Below the pieces are notes generated by a model that was not told the origin of the DNA, made no database searches, and saw only the letters and a program-made list of their open reading frames with translations. The translations under genes and the position numbers were made by a program. A DNA stretch of 64,000 nucleotides. It comes from Candidatus Blastococcus massiliensis AP3 (GTDB lineage Bacteria > Actinomycetota > Actinomycetes > Mycobacteriales > Geodermatophilaceae). Positions 50,727-58,712 of this stretch are shown piece after piece (positions within the stretch are counted from its first letter, which is position 1; every line of letters begins with the position of its first letter). The stretch is taken from NCBI RefSeq assembly GCF_000582785.1, contig NZ_HG931175.1, forward strand, positions 614,824-678,823, read 5' to 3'.

Positions 50727-51463
50727 TGCGCCGGTTGCTGCCGGCACCGGCCGAGCTGGACGACGACGGGCTGGTCGAGGCCTACCGGCTGCCCGAGGGC
50801 CCTGCTCTGCGGGTGAACTTCGTGGCCTCGCTCGACGGCTCGATCGCGGTGGACGGGAAGAGCGCGGGTCTCGGCTCACCGGGTGACAGGCGGGTGTTCC
50901 GGGTGCTCCGGGCCCTTGCCGACGTCGTCCTGGTCGGCCACGGGACCGCGGCGACCGAGGGCTACCGCGCGGTGGCGCCCGACTCGCCGGTCGGACGGCT
51001 GCGCACCGCGATCGGCCGGCCCGCGACGGTCCCGGTCGCCGTGGTGTCGCGCCGGGCGGCCCTCGACCCGGCGTCCGGACTCGTGACCGACGCCGTGTCG
51101 CCGACGCTGCTGGTCACGTGCGCGTCCGCCGACGCCGGACGGCGCACGGCCCTGGCCGAGGCGGGCGTCGAGGTGCTGGTCTGCGGCGACGACGACGTCG
51201 ACCTTCCGGCTGCCGTCGCCGCGCTGGCCGCGCGGGGCCTCGAGCAGGTGACGTGCGAGGGCGGGCCGCAGCTCCTGCACGCCGCCCTGACCGCCGGCGT
51301 GGTGGACGAGCTCGACCTGACGATCGCGCCGGCCCTGGTCGGCTCCCCGCAGCGGCTGCTCGGCACCGTGCTGCCCGGGCCCGCCGGCCTGGAGCTGCGC
51401 CAACTGCTGGAGGAGGACGGCGTCCTGTTCACCCGCTACTCGGTCGCCCCCGGCGCCCGGTAG
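50726..51463 (+). CDS. RibD C-terminal-like reductase (pyrimidine reductase family)
   Basis: A 245-residue protein with the dihydrofolate-reductase-like fold of the RibD C-terminal domain: LRVNFVASLDGSIAVDGKSAGL, DVVLVGHGTAATEGY, EGGPQLLHAALTAGVVDELDLTIAPALVG. There is no deaminase domain. It could act in riboflavin synthesis or, more likely given its context, on another pyrimidine- or folate-like substrate. The ATG shares one base with the treZ stop (TGATG), so it is co-translated with treZ. Its 3' end overlaps the convergent GYD gene by 28 bp. Confidence 0.9.
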   Translation: MRRLLPAPAELDDDGLVEAYRLPEGPALRVNFVASLDGSIAVDGKSAGLGSPGDRRVFRVLRALADVVLVGHGTAATEGYRAVAPDSPVGRLRTAIGRPATVPVAVVSRRAALDPASGLVTDAVSPTLLVTCASADAGRRTALAEAGVEVLVCGDDDVDLPAAVAALAARGLEQVTCEGGPQLLHAALTAGVVDELDLTIAPALVGSPQRLLGTVLPGPAGLELRQLLEEDGVLFTRYSVAPGAR

Positions 51464-51768
51464 CCGACGGACTGGGCGCGGGTCAGCGCCTCCAGCGTCT
51501 CCTCGACGGTGAGCAGCACGGTCGTCGAGACGTCGCTCAGCGCACCGCCGCCGCCGATCGCCAGCGCCACGGCGGCCATCGAGACGTTGTCCGGGGCCTC
51601 CCAGAGCGTGAAGCCGTCGTGCTCGCCGAAGGCGTACCAGAACCCGTGCAGCTTCCCGCCGACCGATTCGATGTAGGCGCTCGCTGCCCTCCGGCGGTCC
51701 TCGGGATCGGCGATCATCATCGCCCACGTCTCCGGGGTGTAGTCGAACCTCGTCAGGTACATGGGCAT
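51436..51768 (-). CDS. GYD domain-containing protein
   Basis: A 110-residue small alpha/beta protein (MPMYLTRFDYTPETWAMMIADPEDRR, ESVGGKLHGFWYAFGEHDGFTLWEAPDNVS) of the GYD family, ferredoxin-like in fold and without known function. ATG 51768 is preceded by GAGGAGGCAG, a strong ribosome site; the longer upstream frame is rejected because it opposes the NUDIX gene. The end overlaps the RibD-like gene on the other strand by 28 bp. Confidence 0.88.
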   Translation of the reverse strand: MPMYLTRFDYTPETWAMMIADPEDRRRAASAYIESVGGKLHGFWYAFGEHDGFTLWEAPDNVSMAAVALAIGGGGALSDVSTTVLLTVEETLEALTRAQSVGYRAPGATE

Positions 51769-51904
51769 GGGCTGCCTCCTCGATGACCCCGCGAGGGGGA
51801 ACGCTAGGAGCCGGCCCTCCCCCGGTCGAGGGCCCGCGACGCGGTGCCGCCCCCGCGTCCGGGAGAGTGGCCGGGACAGGCGCGAGCGACGGCGAGGAGC
51901 AGAC

Positions 51905-52507
51905 ATGGAACCGCTGGACCGGGGCACCATCGCCGGGCGCATCGCGGACTTCCCCCGGGTCGCGGCCGACCGGCCGGAGCTCAAGCAGGCCGCCGTCGCG
52001 CTCTGCGTGACCGAGCGGGACGGCGCTCCCACGCTGGTCATCACCCGCCGCGCCGCGGGGCTGCGCGCGCACGCCGGCCAGTGGGCGCTCCCCGGCGGCC
52101 GGCTCGACGCCGGCGAGGGCCCGGTGGAGGGCGCGCTGCGGGAGCTGCACGAGGAGATCGGGGTGGAGCTCGGCCCGGAAGCCGTTCTGGGGGTGCTCGA
52201 CGACTACGTGACGCGGTCGGGCTACGTCATGACGCCGGTGGTCTGCTGGGCCGGCCCGGTGGACGACTTCACCGGCTCGGACACCGAGGTCGCCGCAGTC
52301 TTCGAGGTGCCGCTGACCGAGCTCGACGTGGACCCGGTCTTCGAGGCGATCCCCGAGTCGGAGTCGCCGGTGATCCGGCTGCCGCTGATGGGCGGCTTCG
52401 TGCACGCGCCGACGGCCGCCGTCGTCCACCAGTTCTGCCGGATCGCCTGCCGCGGCGAGGTCGAGCGGGTGGCCGGCTACGAGCAGCCGGTCTTCGCCTG
52501 GCGATGA
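51905..52507 (+). CDS. NUDIX hydrolase (CoA-pyrophosphatase-like)
   Basis: A 200-residue pyrophosphohydrolase. The NUDIX box spans residues 64-87: GGRLDAGE, then ALRELHEEIGV, with all catalytic glutamates. Preceding HAGQWALPGG and the overall length resemble CoA diphosphatases or ADP-ribose pyrophosphatases; the specific substrate is not certain. ATG 51905 follows GGCGAGGAGCAGAC. Downstream, 39 bp separate it from the DNA ligase gene. Confidence 0.9.
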   Translation: MEPLDRGTIAGRIADFPRVAADRPELKQAAVALCVTERDGAPTLVITRRAAGLRAHAGQWALPGGRLDAGEGPVEGALRELHEEIGVELGPEAVLGVLDDYVTRSGYVMTPVVCWAGPVDDFTGSDTEVAAVFEVPLTELDVDPVFEAIPESESPVIRLPLMGGFVHAPTAAVVHQFCRIACRGEVERVAGYEQPVFAWR

Positions 52508-52546
52508 CGGTCCCGCCGACCATGATCGGCTGATTGACTGAGCGGC

Positions 52547-53638
52547 ATGGACCTGCCGCTGAACCCGCCGGTGAAGCCCATGCTGGCCAAGGCCGCGACG
52601 AAGCTCCCGGTCGGCGACGACCTGTTCTACGAGCCCAAGTGGGACGGCTTCCGGTGCATCGTCTTCCGGGACGGCGACGAGGTGGAGCTGGGCAGCCGCA
52701 ACGAGCGGCCGCTCACCCGCTACTTCCCCGAGGTCGTCGAGGCGGTCAAGGCCCAGTTGCCGGAGCGGTGCGTCGTCGACGGCGAGATCATCGTCCCCGC
52801 CGGTGACCGGCTGCACTTCGAGGCGCTGCTGCAGCGCATCCACCCGGCCGAGTCGCGGGTGCGGCTGCTCGCCGAGCAGACGCCGGCGTCCTTCGTCGCC
52901 TTCGACCTGCTCGCCATCGGGGACGAGTCGCTGCTGGAGACGCCGTTCGCCGAGCGCCGGGCCCGGCTGGAGAGCGCCCTGAGCGGCATCCGGCCGCCGG
53001 TCTACGTCACCGGGATCACCCGAGACCCGGAGACGGCGCAGCGCTGGTTCGACACCTTCGAGGGGGCGGGTCTCGACGGCGTGGTCGCCAAGGCCGCCGC
53101 ACTCCCCTACGGCACCGACCAGCGGCTGATGACCAAGGTCAAGCACGTGCGCACCGCCGACTGCGTGGTCGCCGGGTTCCGCTGGCACAAGAGCGGCCCG
53201 ATCGTCGGCTCGCTGCTGCTGGGCCTCTACGACGGCACCTCGCTGCAGCACATCGGCGTCGCGGCGTCCTTCCCCATGAAGCGGCGGGCCGAACTGGTCG
53301 AGGAGCTCGCCCCCTACCGCGCCGAGGCGCTGGACGGGCACCCGTGGCAGGACTGGGCCAACGCCCAGGTTCCCCAGGGGGAAGACGGAGCGAACGGCCT
53401 GGGGACTCGCATGCCGGGAGCGGTCAGCCGGTGGAACGCGAAGAAGGACCTCTCGTGGGTTCCGCTGCGTCCCGAACTCGTGGTGGAGATCAAGTACGAC
53501 CAGCTCGAGGGTCGTCGACTTCGTCACACCGGCCAGTTCCTGCGCTGGCGGCCGGACCGCGACCCGCTGAGCTGCACGTACGACCAGCTGGACGTGCCGG
53601 TGCGCTACGACCTCGCCGAGGTGCTGGAGACCCCCTGA
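52547..53638 (+). CDS. ligC: ATP-dependent DNA ligase (LigC type)
   Basis: A 363-residue ATP-dependent ligase with only adenylation and OB-fold domains, the length of mycobacterial LigC. The adenylated lysine is Lys 31 in YEPKWDGFRCIV; further motifs are GSRNERPLTRYFPEV, VVDGEIIV, FVAFDLLAIG, GLDGVVAKAAALPYG and LMTKVKHVRTADCVVAGFRWH. In mycobacteria LigC works with PrimPolC in short-gap base-excision repair. A matching polymerase gene lies at 55322, separated by one gene. Confidence 0.93.
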   Translation: MDLPLNPPVKPMLAKAATKLPVGDDLFYEPKWDGFRCIVFRDGDEVELGSRNERPLTRYFPEVVEAVKAQLPERCVVDGEIIVPAGDRLHFEALLQRIHPAESRVRLLAEQTPASFVAFDLLAIGDESLLETPFAERRARLESALSGIRPPVYVTGITRDPETAQRWFDTFEGAGLDGVVAKAAALPYGTDQRLMTKVKHVRTADCVVAGFRWHKSGPIVGSLLLGLYDGTSLQHIGVAASFPMKRRAELVEELAPYRAEALDGHPWQDWANAQVPQGEDGANGLGTRMPGAVSRWNAKKDLSWVPLRPELVVEIKYDQLEGRRLRHTGQFLRWRPDRDPLSCTYDQLDVPVRYDLAEVLETP

Positions 53639-53639
53639 G

Positions 53640-53695
53640 GCCTCCTGCGGGGTTTCCCGCGCGCTCGCGAGTGGGTGGGGGGCGGAAGGGTCCTT
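53640..53695. repeat. 56-nt intergenic repeat, copy B
   Basis: Counterpart of 15701-15756, of equal length. The right-hand 20 nt match at 18 positions and the middle GCGAGTGG is shared. It begins two bases after the ligase stop, and its last base is the first base of the TATCCT -10 box of the next gene. Confidence 0.55.
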
Positions 53696-53700
53696 ATCCT
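53695..53700 (+). promoter_or_regulatory. -10 box of leaderless lipoprotein-hydrolase promoter
   Basis: TATCCT, 7 nt before ATG 53708. It sets the start, since the longer frame from 53675 would cross the repeat and the promoter. Confidence 0.55.
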
Positions 53701-53707
53701 CGTGATC

Positions 53708-55279
53708 ATGCGTCAGCACCGCGGCCGGCGTGCCGTCGTCCCCAGCCTGATCGCCGCCCTCAGCCTCGTCGTGGCCGGCTGCACCTCGTCCGGCGACGAT
53801 CCGGAGCCCGAGGCGACGGCCACCCCCACGGCACCGGCCGAGCCGACGGCGGAGCCGATCGAGTGGGAGGACTGCAACGAGCTGGTCCGGCCGCTCCTCG
53901 AGGGCCAGCCCGGCAGCGAACGTCCGCTGGACTTCGAGTGCGGCAGCGTCAACGTGCCGATCAGCTACGACGCGCCGGACAGCGACCGGCTGCCACTGGT
54001 CATGCTGCGCGCGGTGCACGGCGCCCAGACCGACCGGATCGGCTCGCTCGTGGTCAACCCGGGCGGGCCCGGCGCCTCGGGGCTCGACGCTGCGATCGCC
54101 CTGGCGCTGACCATGCCGGAGAACGTGCTGCAGCGCTTCGACCTGGTGGGCTTCGACCCGCGGGGCGTCGGGTCGACCGAGTCGGCGATCGACTGCATCC
54201 CCGCCGAGCTCAAGGACCGCATCGTCGCCGCCGAACCGCAGCCGACCACCGCGGAACAGCTCGACGAGGCGTTCGCCCTCGCGGACGAGGTGGCCGAGGG
54301 CTGCGCCGAGCGGTACGAGTCCCCCGAGGCGCTCGGTGCGTTCAACACCGTCGACACCGCCCGGGACATGGACCTCATCCGGCAGGCACTCGGCGACGAG
54401 CAGCTCACCTACCTCGGCTACTCGTACGGCACCACACTGGGCTCCACCTACGCCGAGCTGTTCCCGGACCGGGTCCGCGCCCTCGTGCTCGACGCCGCCG
54501 TCGACCCGGACGGTGACCCGCGGGCCGACGCCGAGGCCAGTGCCGCCGCGTTCGAGGCGGGCTTCGACGCCTTCGCGCAGAACTGCACGTCCCTGATCGC
54601 GGGCTGTCCGCTCGGTCCGGACCCCCGCCTGTTCGTGGAGGACCTGCTCCTGCAGGCCTCGGAGGCGCCGATCCCCAGTGCCCAGCCGGACGAGACGCGG
54701 CTGGCGACGCCGGGTGTCGTCCAGCTCGCGGTGCAGGCGGCGCTGTACGACACCGGGTCGTGGCCGCAGCTGTCCCAGGCCCTGGCCGCCGCCCGGCTGG
54801 GCGACTCCGCCGGGCTCTTCTCCCTGGCCGACAGCTACTCCGGGCGCCTCGCGGACGGCGAGTACACCAACCTGCTCGACGCCAACGTGGCGATCAACTG
54901 CGCCGACACCGACGAGACCTACGAGGCCGACGAGGTGCGGGCGCTGGCCGCCGAGTGGGACGCGACCTACCCGCTGTTCGGGGCCGGCGCGGCAGTCAGC
55001 CTGTACACCTGCACGCCGTGGGAGGCCGAGCGCACCCCGCTCCCCGAGCGCGACGCGGAGGGCAGTGCCCCCATCCTCGTGGTCGGCACGGAGGGCGACC
55101 CGGTGACGCCGCTGCCCGGCGCGGTGGAGCTCGCCGAGGACCTCGCCTCCGGCGTCCTCCTGACGTGGCAGGGGCAGGGGCACACCGCCTACCCGAAGAC
55201 CCCGTGCGTGACCGACGCGGTCAACCAGTACCTCATCGACCTGGTGCCCCCGATGGACGGCCTCACCTGCCCTGCGTGA
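53708..55279 (+). CDS. Secreted lipoprotein alpha/beta hydrolase (TAP-like peptidase)
   Basis: A 523-residue exported hydrolase of the tripeptidyl-aminopeptidase-like family. Basic residues and a hydrophobic stretch end in the lipobox VVAGC (Cys 25), then a Pro/Thr/Glu-rich linker. The catalytic serine is in YLGYSYGTTLG, the aspartate in VVGTEGDPVTPL and the histidine in QGQGHTAYPKTPC. VVNPGGPGASG is the oxyanion loop. It probably trims peptides or cleaves esters outside the membrane. It separates ligC from its polymerase partner and has its own promoter. Confidence 0.92.
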   Translation: MRQHRGRRAVVPSLIAALSLVVAGCTSSGDDPEPEATATPTAPAEPTAEPIEWEDCNELVRPLLEGQPGSERPLDFECGSVNVPISYDAPDSDRLPLVMLRAVHGAQTDRIGSLVVNPGGPGASGLDAAIALALTMPENVLQRFDLVGFDPRGVGSTESAIDCIPAELKDRIVAAEPQPTTAEQLDEAFALADEVAEGCAERYESPEALGAFNTVDTARDMDLIRQALGDEQLTYLGYSYGTTLGSTYAELFPDRVRALVLDAAVDPDGDPRADAEASAAAFEAGFDAFAQNCTSLIAGCPLGPDPRLFVEDLLLQASEAPIPSAQPDETRLATPGVVQLAVQAALYDTGSWPQLSQALAAARLGDSAGLFSLADSYSGRLADGEYTNLLDANVAINCADTDETYEADEVRALAAEWDATYPLFGAGAAVSLYTCTPWEAERTPLPERDAEGSAPILVVGTEGDPVTPLPGAVELAEDLASGVLLTWQGQGHTAYPKTPCVTDAVNQYLIDLVPPMDGLTCPA

Positions 55280-55321
55280 GACTCGGCGCCCGGCCGAGGA
55301 GCGGCTCCGGCCGATGAGGGG

Positions 55322-56398
55322 ATGGGCGGAATGGCGAGCAGCAAGGACGCGGTGATCCTCGACGTCGCCGGGCACGAGGTGCGGGTCTCCAATCCGGAGA
55401 AGCCGTACTTCGCCGACAAGGGGATCCGCAAGATCGACGTCGTCGAGTACTTCGTCGCGGTCGGCGAGGGCATCCTGTTCGCGCTGAGGGACCGGCCGAC
55501 GACGCTCGAACGCTGGCCGGGCGGGGTGTTCGAGGGTGCCCGGATCTCCACCCGCGTGGACAACAGCGGCGACGCGTTCTACCAGAAGCGGGTGCCGAAG
55601 AACGCCCCGCCGTGGGTGCCGACGGCGCACATCACCTTCCCCAGCGGACGGACCGCCGACGAGATCGCGCCGGACTCCGTCGCCGTCGTCGCCTGGTGCG
55701 CCAACCTCGGCACGCTGACCTTCCACCCGTGGCCGGTCGACAAGGCCGACGTCGAGTCGCCGAACCAGATCCGCATCGACCTGGACCCGCAGCCGGGCAC
55801 CGACTTCTCCGACGCCGTCCGGGTCGCCCCGCACGTGCGGGAACTGCTGCACGAGTTCGGTATGGAGGGCTGGCCCAAGACCTCCGGCGGCCGCGGGGTG
55901 CACATCTACGTGCCGATCCAGCCGCGCTGGACGTTCACCGAGGTGCGGCACGCGGTGATCGCGTTCGGCCGCGAGCTGGAACGGCGCCTCCCGGACCTCG
56001 TGACCATGTCGTGGTGGAAGGAGGAGCGCGGCGAGAAGATCTTCATCGACTACAACCAGATGGCCCGGGACCGCACGATCGCCTCGGCGTACTCCATCCG
56101 GCCCAAGCCGCACGCCCCGGTCTCGGCCCCCGTCGACTGGGACGAGTTGCCGGACGTCTCGCCGTTCGACTTCGACGTCCTGACCATGCCCGACCGCTTC
56201 CGCGCGGTGGGCGACAAGCACGCCGGCCTGGCCGGGCACGCCTTCGGCATCGAGCCGCTGCTGGAGCTCTTCGAGAAGCAGGTCGAGGACGCAGGGCTGG
56301 GCGACCTGCCCTATCCGCCCGACTACCCCAAGATGCCCGGCGAGCCGATGCGCGTGCAGCCCAGCCGGGCCAAGCGGGTCACCAGCGACGACGGCTGA
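55322..56398 (+). CDS. LigD-like primase-polymerase (PrimPol, AEP family)
   Basis: A 358-residue stand-alone archaeo-eukaryotic primase-type polymerase, equal to the polymerase domain of LigD. It shows LSNPEKPYF-like VRVSNPEKPYFADKG, metal-binding aspartates 153 and 155 in RIDLDPQPGTDF, SGGRGVHIYVPIQ, and the third acidic residue in KIFIDYNQMARDRTIASAYS. There is no ligase or nuclease domain. It likely fills short gaps using ribonucleotides and hands them to LigC, as mycobacterial PrimPolC does. I see no ku gene nearby. Confidence 0.93.
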   Translation: MGGMASSKDAVILDVAGHEVRVSNPEKPYFADKGIRKIDVVEYFVAVGEGILFALRDRPTTLERWPGGVFEGARISTRVDNSGDAFYQKRVPKNAPPWVPTAHITFPSGRTADEIAPDSVAVVAWCANLGTLTFHPWPVDKADVESPNQIRIDLDPQPGTDFSDAVRVAPHVRELLHEFGMEGWPKTSGGRGVHIYVPIQPRWTFTEVRHAVIAFGRELERRLPDLVTMSWWKEERGEKIFIDYNQMARDRTIASAYSIRPKPHAPVSAPVDWDELPDVSPFDFDVLTMPDRFRAVGDKHAGLAGHAFGIEPLLELFEKQVEDAGLGDLPYPPDYPKMPGEPMRVQPSRAKRVTSDDG

Positions 56399-56501
56399 AC
56401 CGGCCTCACCCGGACGAGGGGCCGGGCGCGCTGGAGCCGTGCTACGGAATCGTGCCGGCCCGTACGGTCCGGTCCCACGCATCGAGAACGGGGACCGAGT
56501 G

Positions 56502-57044
56502 ATGGGCGCACCGTGGGCTACCGGCCCGCAGCCGCAGCAGCCGTGGGGCCAGCAGTGGGTGCCGCCGCCGGCACCTGCCGGCCCGCCGCCCCGCCCGCCC
56601 CGCCGGCCGCAGAACTCCGCCGGTCTGACCGGTGGCGTCGTCGCACTGCTGCTGGTCGCCGCCGCCGGCGGCTTCGTCGTCGGCCGGGTGACTGCCGGGG
56701 ACGACCGGCAGAGCGCCGAGCGAAGCGCGATCGCGGTCGCGGCCGGCCGCCCCCTGGAGGCTGCCTACCGCGCCTGCACCGCGAGGGACGACGGGAACAC
56801 CCTGAGCCTGCGGGACGGCGGAACCACGATCGTCATCGAGACGCGGAGCGAGTACGGCGACCCGGCCGGCCTGCACTGCGTCCTCGGCGAGCTGGACACC
56901 CCGCACGCCATCACGGCCCAGATGGACCGGACCACCGCGATGATGGGCGTCCAGGAGGCCGAGGACGACGGCATCGTCTACAGCTTGACGTACCACCCGG
57001 ACAACGGCGTCGACATGGTCATCACCAGCGCCGGCGGCAACTAG
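56502..57044 (+). CDS. Hypothetical membrane-anchored protein with Pro-rich N-terminus
   Basis: A 180-residue protein: a Gln/Pro-rich cytoplasmic tail (WATGPQPQQPWGQQW), one transmembrane helix (GGVVALLLVAAAGGFVVGRV) and an exported domain of about 110 residues with two cysteines (RACTARDD, GLHCVLGE) that may form a disulfide. I do not recognise a family. ATG 56502 is preferred over the frame opening at 56439, whose extra residues cross a possible TACGGT promoter box (56465-56470 region). Confidence 0.72.
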   Translation: MGAPWATGPQPQQPWGQQWVPPPAPAGPPPRPPRRPQNSAGLTGGVVALLLVAAAGGFVVGRVTAGDDRQSAERSAIAVAAGRPLEAAYRACTARDDGNTLSLRDGGTTIVIETRSEYGDPAGLHCVLGELDTPHAITAQMDRTTAMMGVQEAEDDGIVYSLTYHPDNGVDMVITSAGGN

Positions 57045-57214
57045 GAGCCCGGCTCCGCACACGGCCCGCCCGGCCCGGAGCGCGACTCCGCCGAGGCCTG
57101 ATCACCCGGTTCCTCCCCCGTCGGGGTGACGCCACCTCCCGGATCGCACTGCCGGCCTCCATTCCCGGGCAACCCTGGTCGAAGCAGGGATGTCGGTCCA
57201 GGAGAGGAGTGGGG

Positions 57215-57658
57215 ATGAAGCGCGCACTCGTGGCGTACGGCGTCGTCTTCGTCGTCCTCATGATGGTCTCCCGCGAGTTCGAGGCAGCGGGCTGGACCGG
57301 CGTCGGCGCCCTCGAGATCGCCGAGGCCCTCGTGAACTCGGTGCTGGTCCTGGCCCTCGTCGCCGCGGTCCTGCTGGCCGGCCGGCTCGGGTTCGAACGC
57401 TGGGAGCTCTCCGTGTACCGGTGGCGGCGCGAGCAGGCGCGTGCCGCGCGCAGCGCGATGCTCGAGGCGGAGATCATCGGTGTCACGTCGTGGCGCTCCG
57501 GCCCGCACCGCCCGGGTCCCGCTCCGCTGCCGCACGTCGAGCCGGCGTCCGCGGCGCCGCAGCCGCCGTCCGCGGGCTTCACCTACGTCGGCCCGTCCTA
57601 CGGTCACGACGTACCGCCCACGCCGCCCTTCCCGGAGGAGCCCGGCCGCCGGTTCTGA
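57215..57658 (+). CDS. Hypothetical two-helix membrane protein
   Basis: A 147-residue protein with two hydrophobic helices (LVAYGVVFVVLMMVS and ALVNSVLVLALVAAVLLAG) and a polar, Pro-rich C-terminal tail of about 85 residues. No family recognised. ATG 57215 follows GGAGAGGAGTGGGG. Codon use is like its neighbours. It follows the 56502 gene by 170 bp on the same strand; no shared function can be inferred. Confidence 0.68.
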   Translation: MKRALVAYGVVFVVLMMVSREFEAAGWTGVGALEIAEALVNSVLVLALVAAVLLAGRLGFERWELSVYRWRREQARAARSAMLEAEIIGVTSWRSGPHRPGPAPLPHVEPASAAPQPPSAGFTYVGPSYGHDVPPTPPFPEEPGRRF

Positions 57659-57747
57659 TCCCGTTCCGGGCTCGGCGCGGCGGTCCTGAACGCCCTCGAC
57701 CGGCCCGGATGCCGGCCCAGGCCTGGTCCCTTCCGGTGATCAGCCGC

Positions 57748-57753
57748 TACGCT
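57748..57753 (+). promoter_or_regulatory. Candidate -10 of cspA promoter
   Basis: TACGCT at 57748-57753 would give a leader of about 60 nt before the cold-shock gene. The -35 is not clear. A leader of this kind is usual for cold-shock genes. Confidence 0.4.
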
Positions 57754-57820
57754 TTGGGACGTCGGGAAGGCCCTGCGCTATGGCAGGACCCCGATGCACA
57801 ACCTCAGCTAGGAGCGAGCA

Positions 57821-58024
57821 ATGCCCGAAGGTACTGTCAAGTGGTTCAACGCAGAGAAGGGGTTCGGCTTCGCCACCCCTGACGGTGGCGGACCTGACGT
57901 GTTCGTCCACTACTCGGCCATCCAGACCAGCGGGTACCGCTCGCTCGACGAAGGCCAGCGGATCGCGTTCGACATCGAGCAGGGCCAGAAGGGCCCGCAG
58001 GCTGCGAACGTCACCCCGCTCTGA
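57821..58024 (+). CDS. cspA: Cold-shock protein (CspA family)
   Basis: A 67-residue single-domain RNA chaperone. It contains [20 protein letters not shown] with the RNP1-like aromatic patch, and [17 protein letters not shown] as RNP2. Length and motif order are canonical. TAGGAG lies 7 nt before the ATG. The stop codon lies inside the first of two 28-nt repeats, followed by a strong terminator hairpin. Confidence 0.97.
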   Translation: MPEGTVKWFNAEKGFGFATPDGGGPDVFVHYSAIQTSGYRSLDEGQRIAFDIEQGQKGPQAANVTPL

Positions 58025-58076
58025 TCTCCTGATCAGACTCGCGACGCGTCTGATCTCCTGATCAGACTCGCGACGC
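58020..58076 (+). repeat. Two 28-nt direct repeats over the cspA stop
   Basis: Identical 28-nt units at 58020-58047 and 58049-58076. Each contains the small hairpin CTGATC-tcct-GATCAG. The first unit includes the cspA stop codon and the second runs into the terminator stem. Confidence 0.9.
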
Positions 58077-58106
58077 CCCCGCCCGGCACTGCCGGGCGGG
58101 GGCGTC
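58072..58106 (+). terminator. cspA terminator hairpin
   Basis: GACGCCCCCGCCCGG (58072-58086) pairs perfectly with CCGGGCGGGGGCGTC (58092-58106) around a 5-nt loop, directly after the repeats. There is no T-run. Confidence 0.8.
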
Positions 58107-58134
58107 GTCGTTCGTCAGGCCGGATCGCGCCGGC

Positions 58135-58590
58135 TCAGCGGGCCCGCGGCACGTAGCCACCGATCAGCGCCGACATGAGCAGCGCGCCGTCGTGCGGCCC
58201 GACCGCGGACGCGGCCTCGGCGAACGCCCGCCAGCGCTCCCGCTCGACGTCGGTCGGCGCGTGCTCGGCCCGCGCCGCCAGCTGCTCGAGCAGCCGGTCC
58301 CACTCCCCCTGCGGCGTCGGCCACAGGCCGGCGAGCCGCCGCGCCTCCGCGGAGATCGCGGTGATGCGCACGATGTCGCCGGCGTGGTTGGTCAGCGGCT
58401 CGATGTAGCCGGCGGACGCCAGCGCCTTCGCCGCCACGATCACGTCCGCCTTGGGCAGGCCGCTCGCCGGCACCACCGCGCCGAGCAGGTACGGGGAACC
58501 GCCGTGCTCGGGGGCGTCCACGAGCCGGGCGATCGCCCGCAGCACGGGCAGGTCGCGGGTGAACCAGGTGTCGGGCAGCGGAGAGGTCAC
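58135..58590 (-). CDS. Hypothetical protein, possibly winged-helix
   Basis: A 151-residue soluble protein starting TSPLPDTWFTRDLPVLRAIARL. The region DLPVLRAIARLVDAPEHGG followed by LPKADVIVAAKALASAGYIEPL has the helix pattern of a winged-helix domain, and the C-terminal half is helical (EWDRLLEQLAARAEHAP). No family is certain. GTG 58590 is chosen because GAGGAG stands 10 nt upstream and longer frames cross a large palindrome. Convergent with cspA. Confidence 0.68.
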   Translation of the reverse strand: MTSPLPDTWFTRDLPVLRAIARLVDAPEHGGSPYLLGAVVPASGLPKADVIVAAKALASAGYIEPLTNHAGDIVRITAISAEARRLAGLWPTPQGEWDRLLEQLAARAEHAPTDVERERWRAFAEAASAVGPHDGALLMSALIGGYVPRAR

Positions 58591-58638
58591 GGAGGTCAGT
58601 CTCCTCGCCGGGCTCGTCGCGGCGTGCGGCCACCTCGC

Positions 58639-58696
58639 CCTCGCGGTGTGGCAGCCGGGCTCGCGGTCGACCGCGCACCCGGCTGCCACACCGCGA
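58639..58696. repeat. 58-bp compound palindrome
   Basis: CTCGCGGTGTGGCAGCCGGG (58639-58658) pairs perfectly, 20 bp, with CCCGGCTGCCACACCGCGAG (58677-58696). The loop contains a second palindrome, CGCGGTCGACCGCG (58661-58674). It starts 17 bp after the stop of the 58713 gene on the minus strand, so it may end that transcript or be a REP-like element. Confidence 0.75.
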
Positions 58697-58712
58697 GAAG
58701 GGGCAGACCCGT

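Noticed and set aside
50876..56482. A minus-strand open frame of about 1,870 codons
   Set aside because: It lies antisense to the RibD-like, NUDIX, ligase, hydrolase and PrimPol genes, which all show clear family motifs. Its translation is Arg/Val/Gly/His-rich with no domain. Very GC-rich codons make stops rare on the opposite strand.
58020..58076. Possible CRISPR-like repeats
   Set aside because: Two 28-nt units one base apart with no spacers and no cas genes; they are a tandem duplication at the end of cspA.
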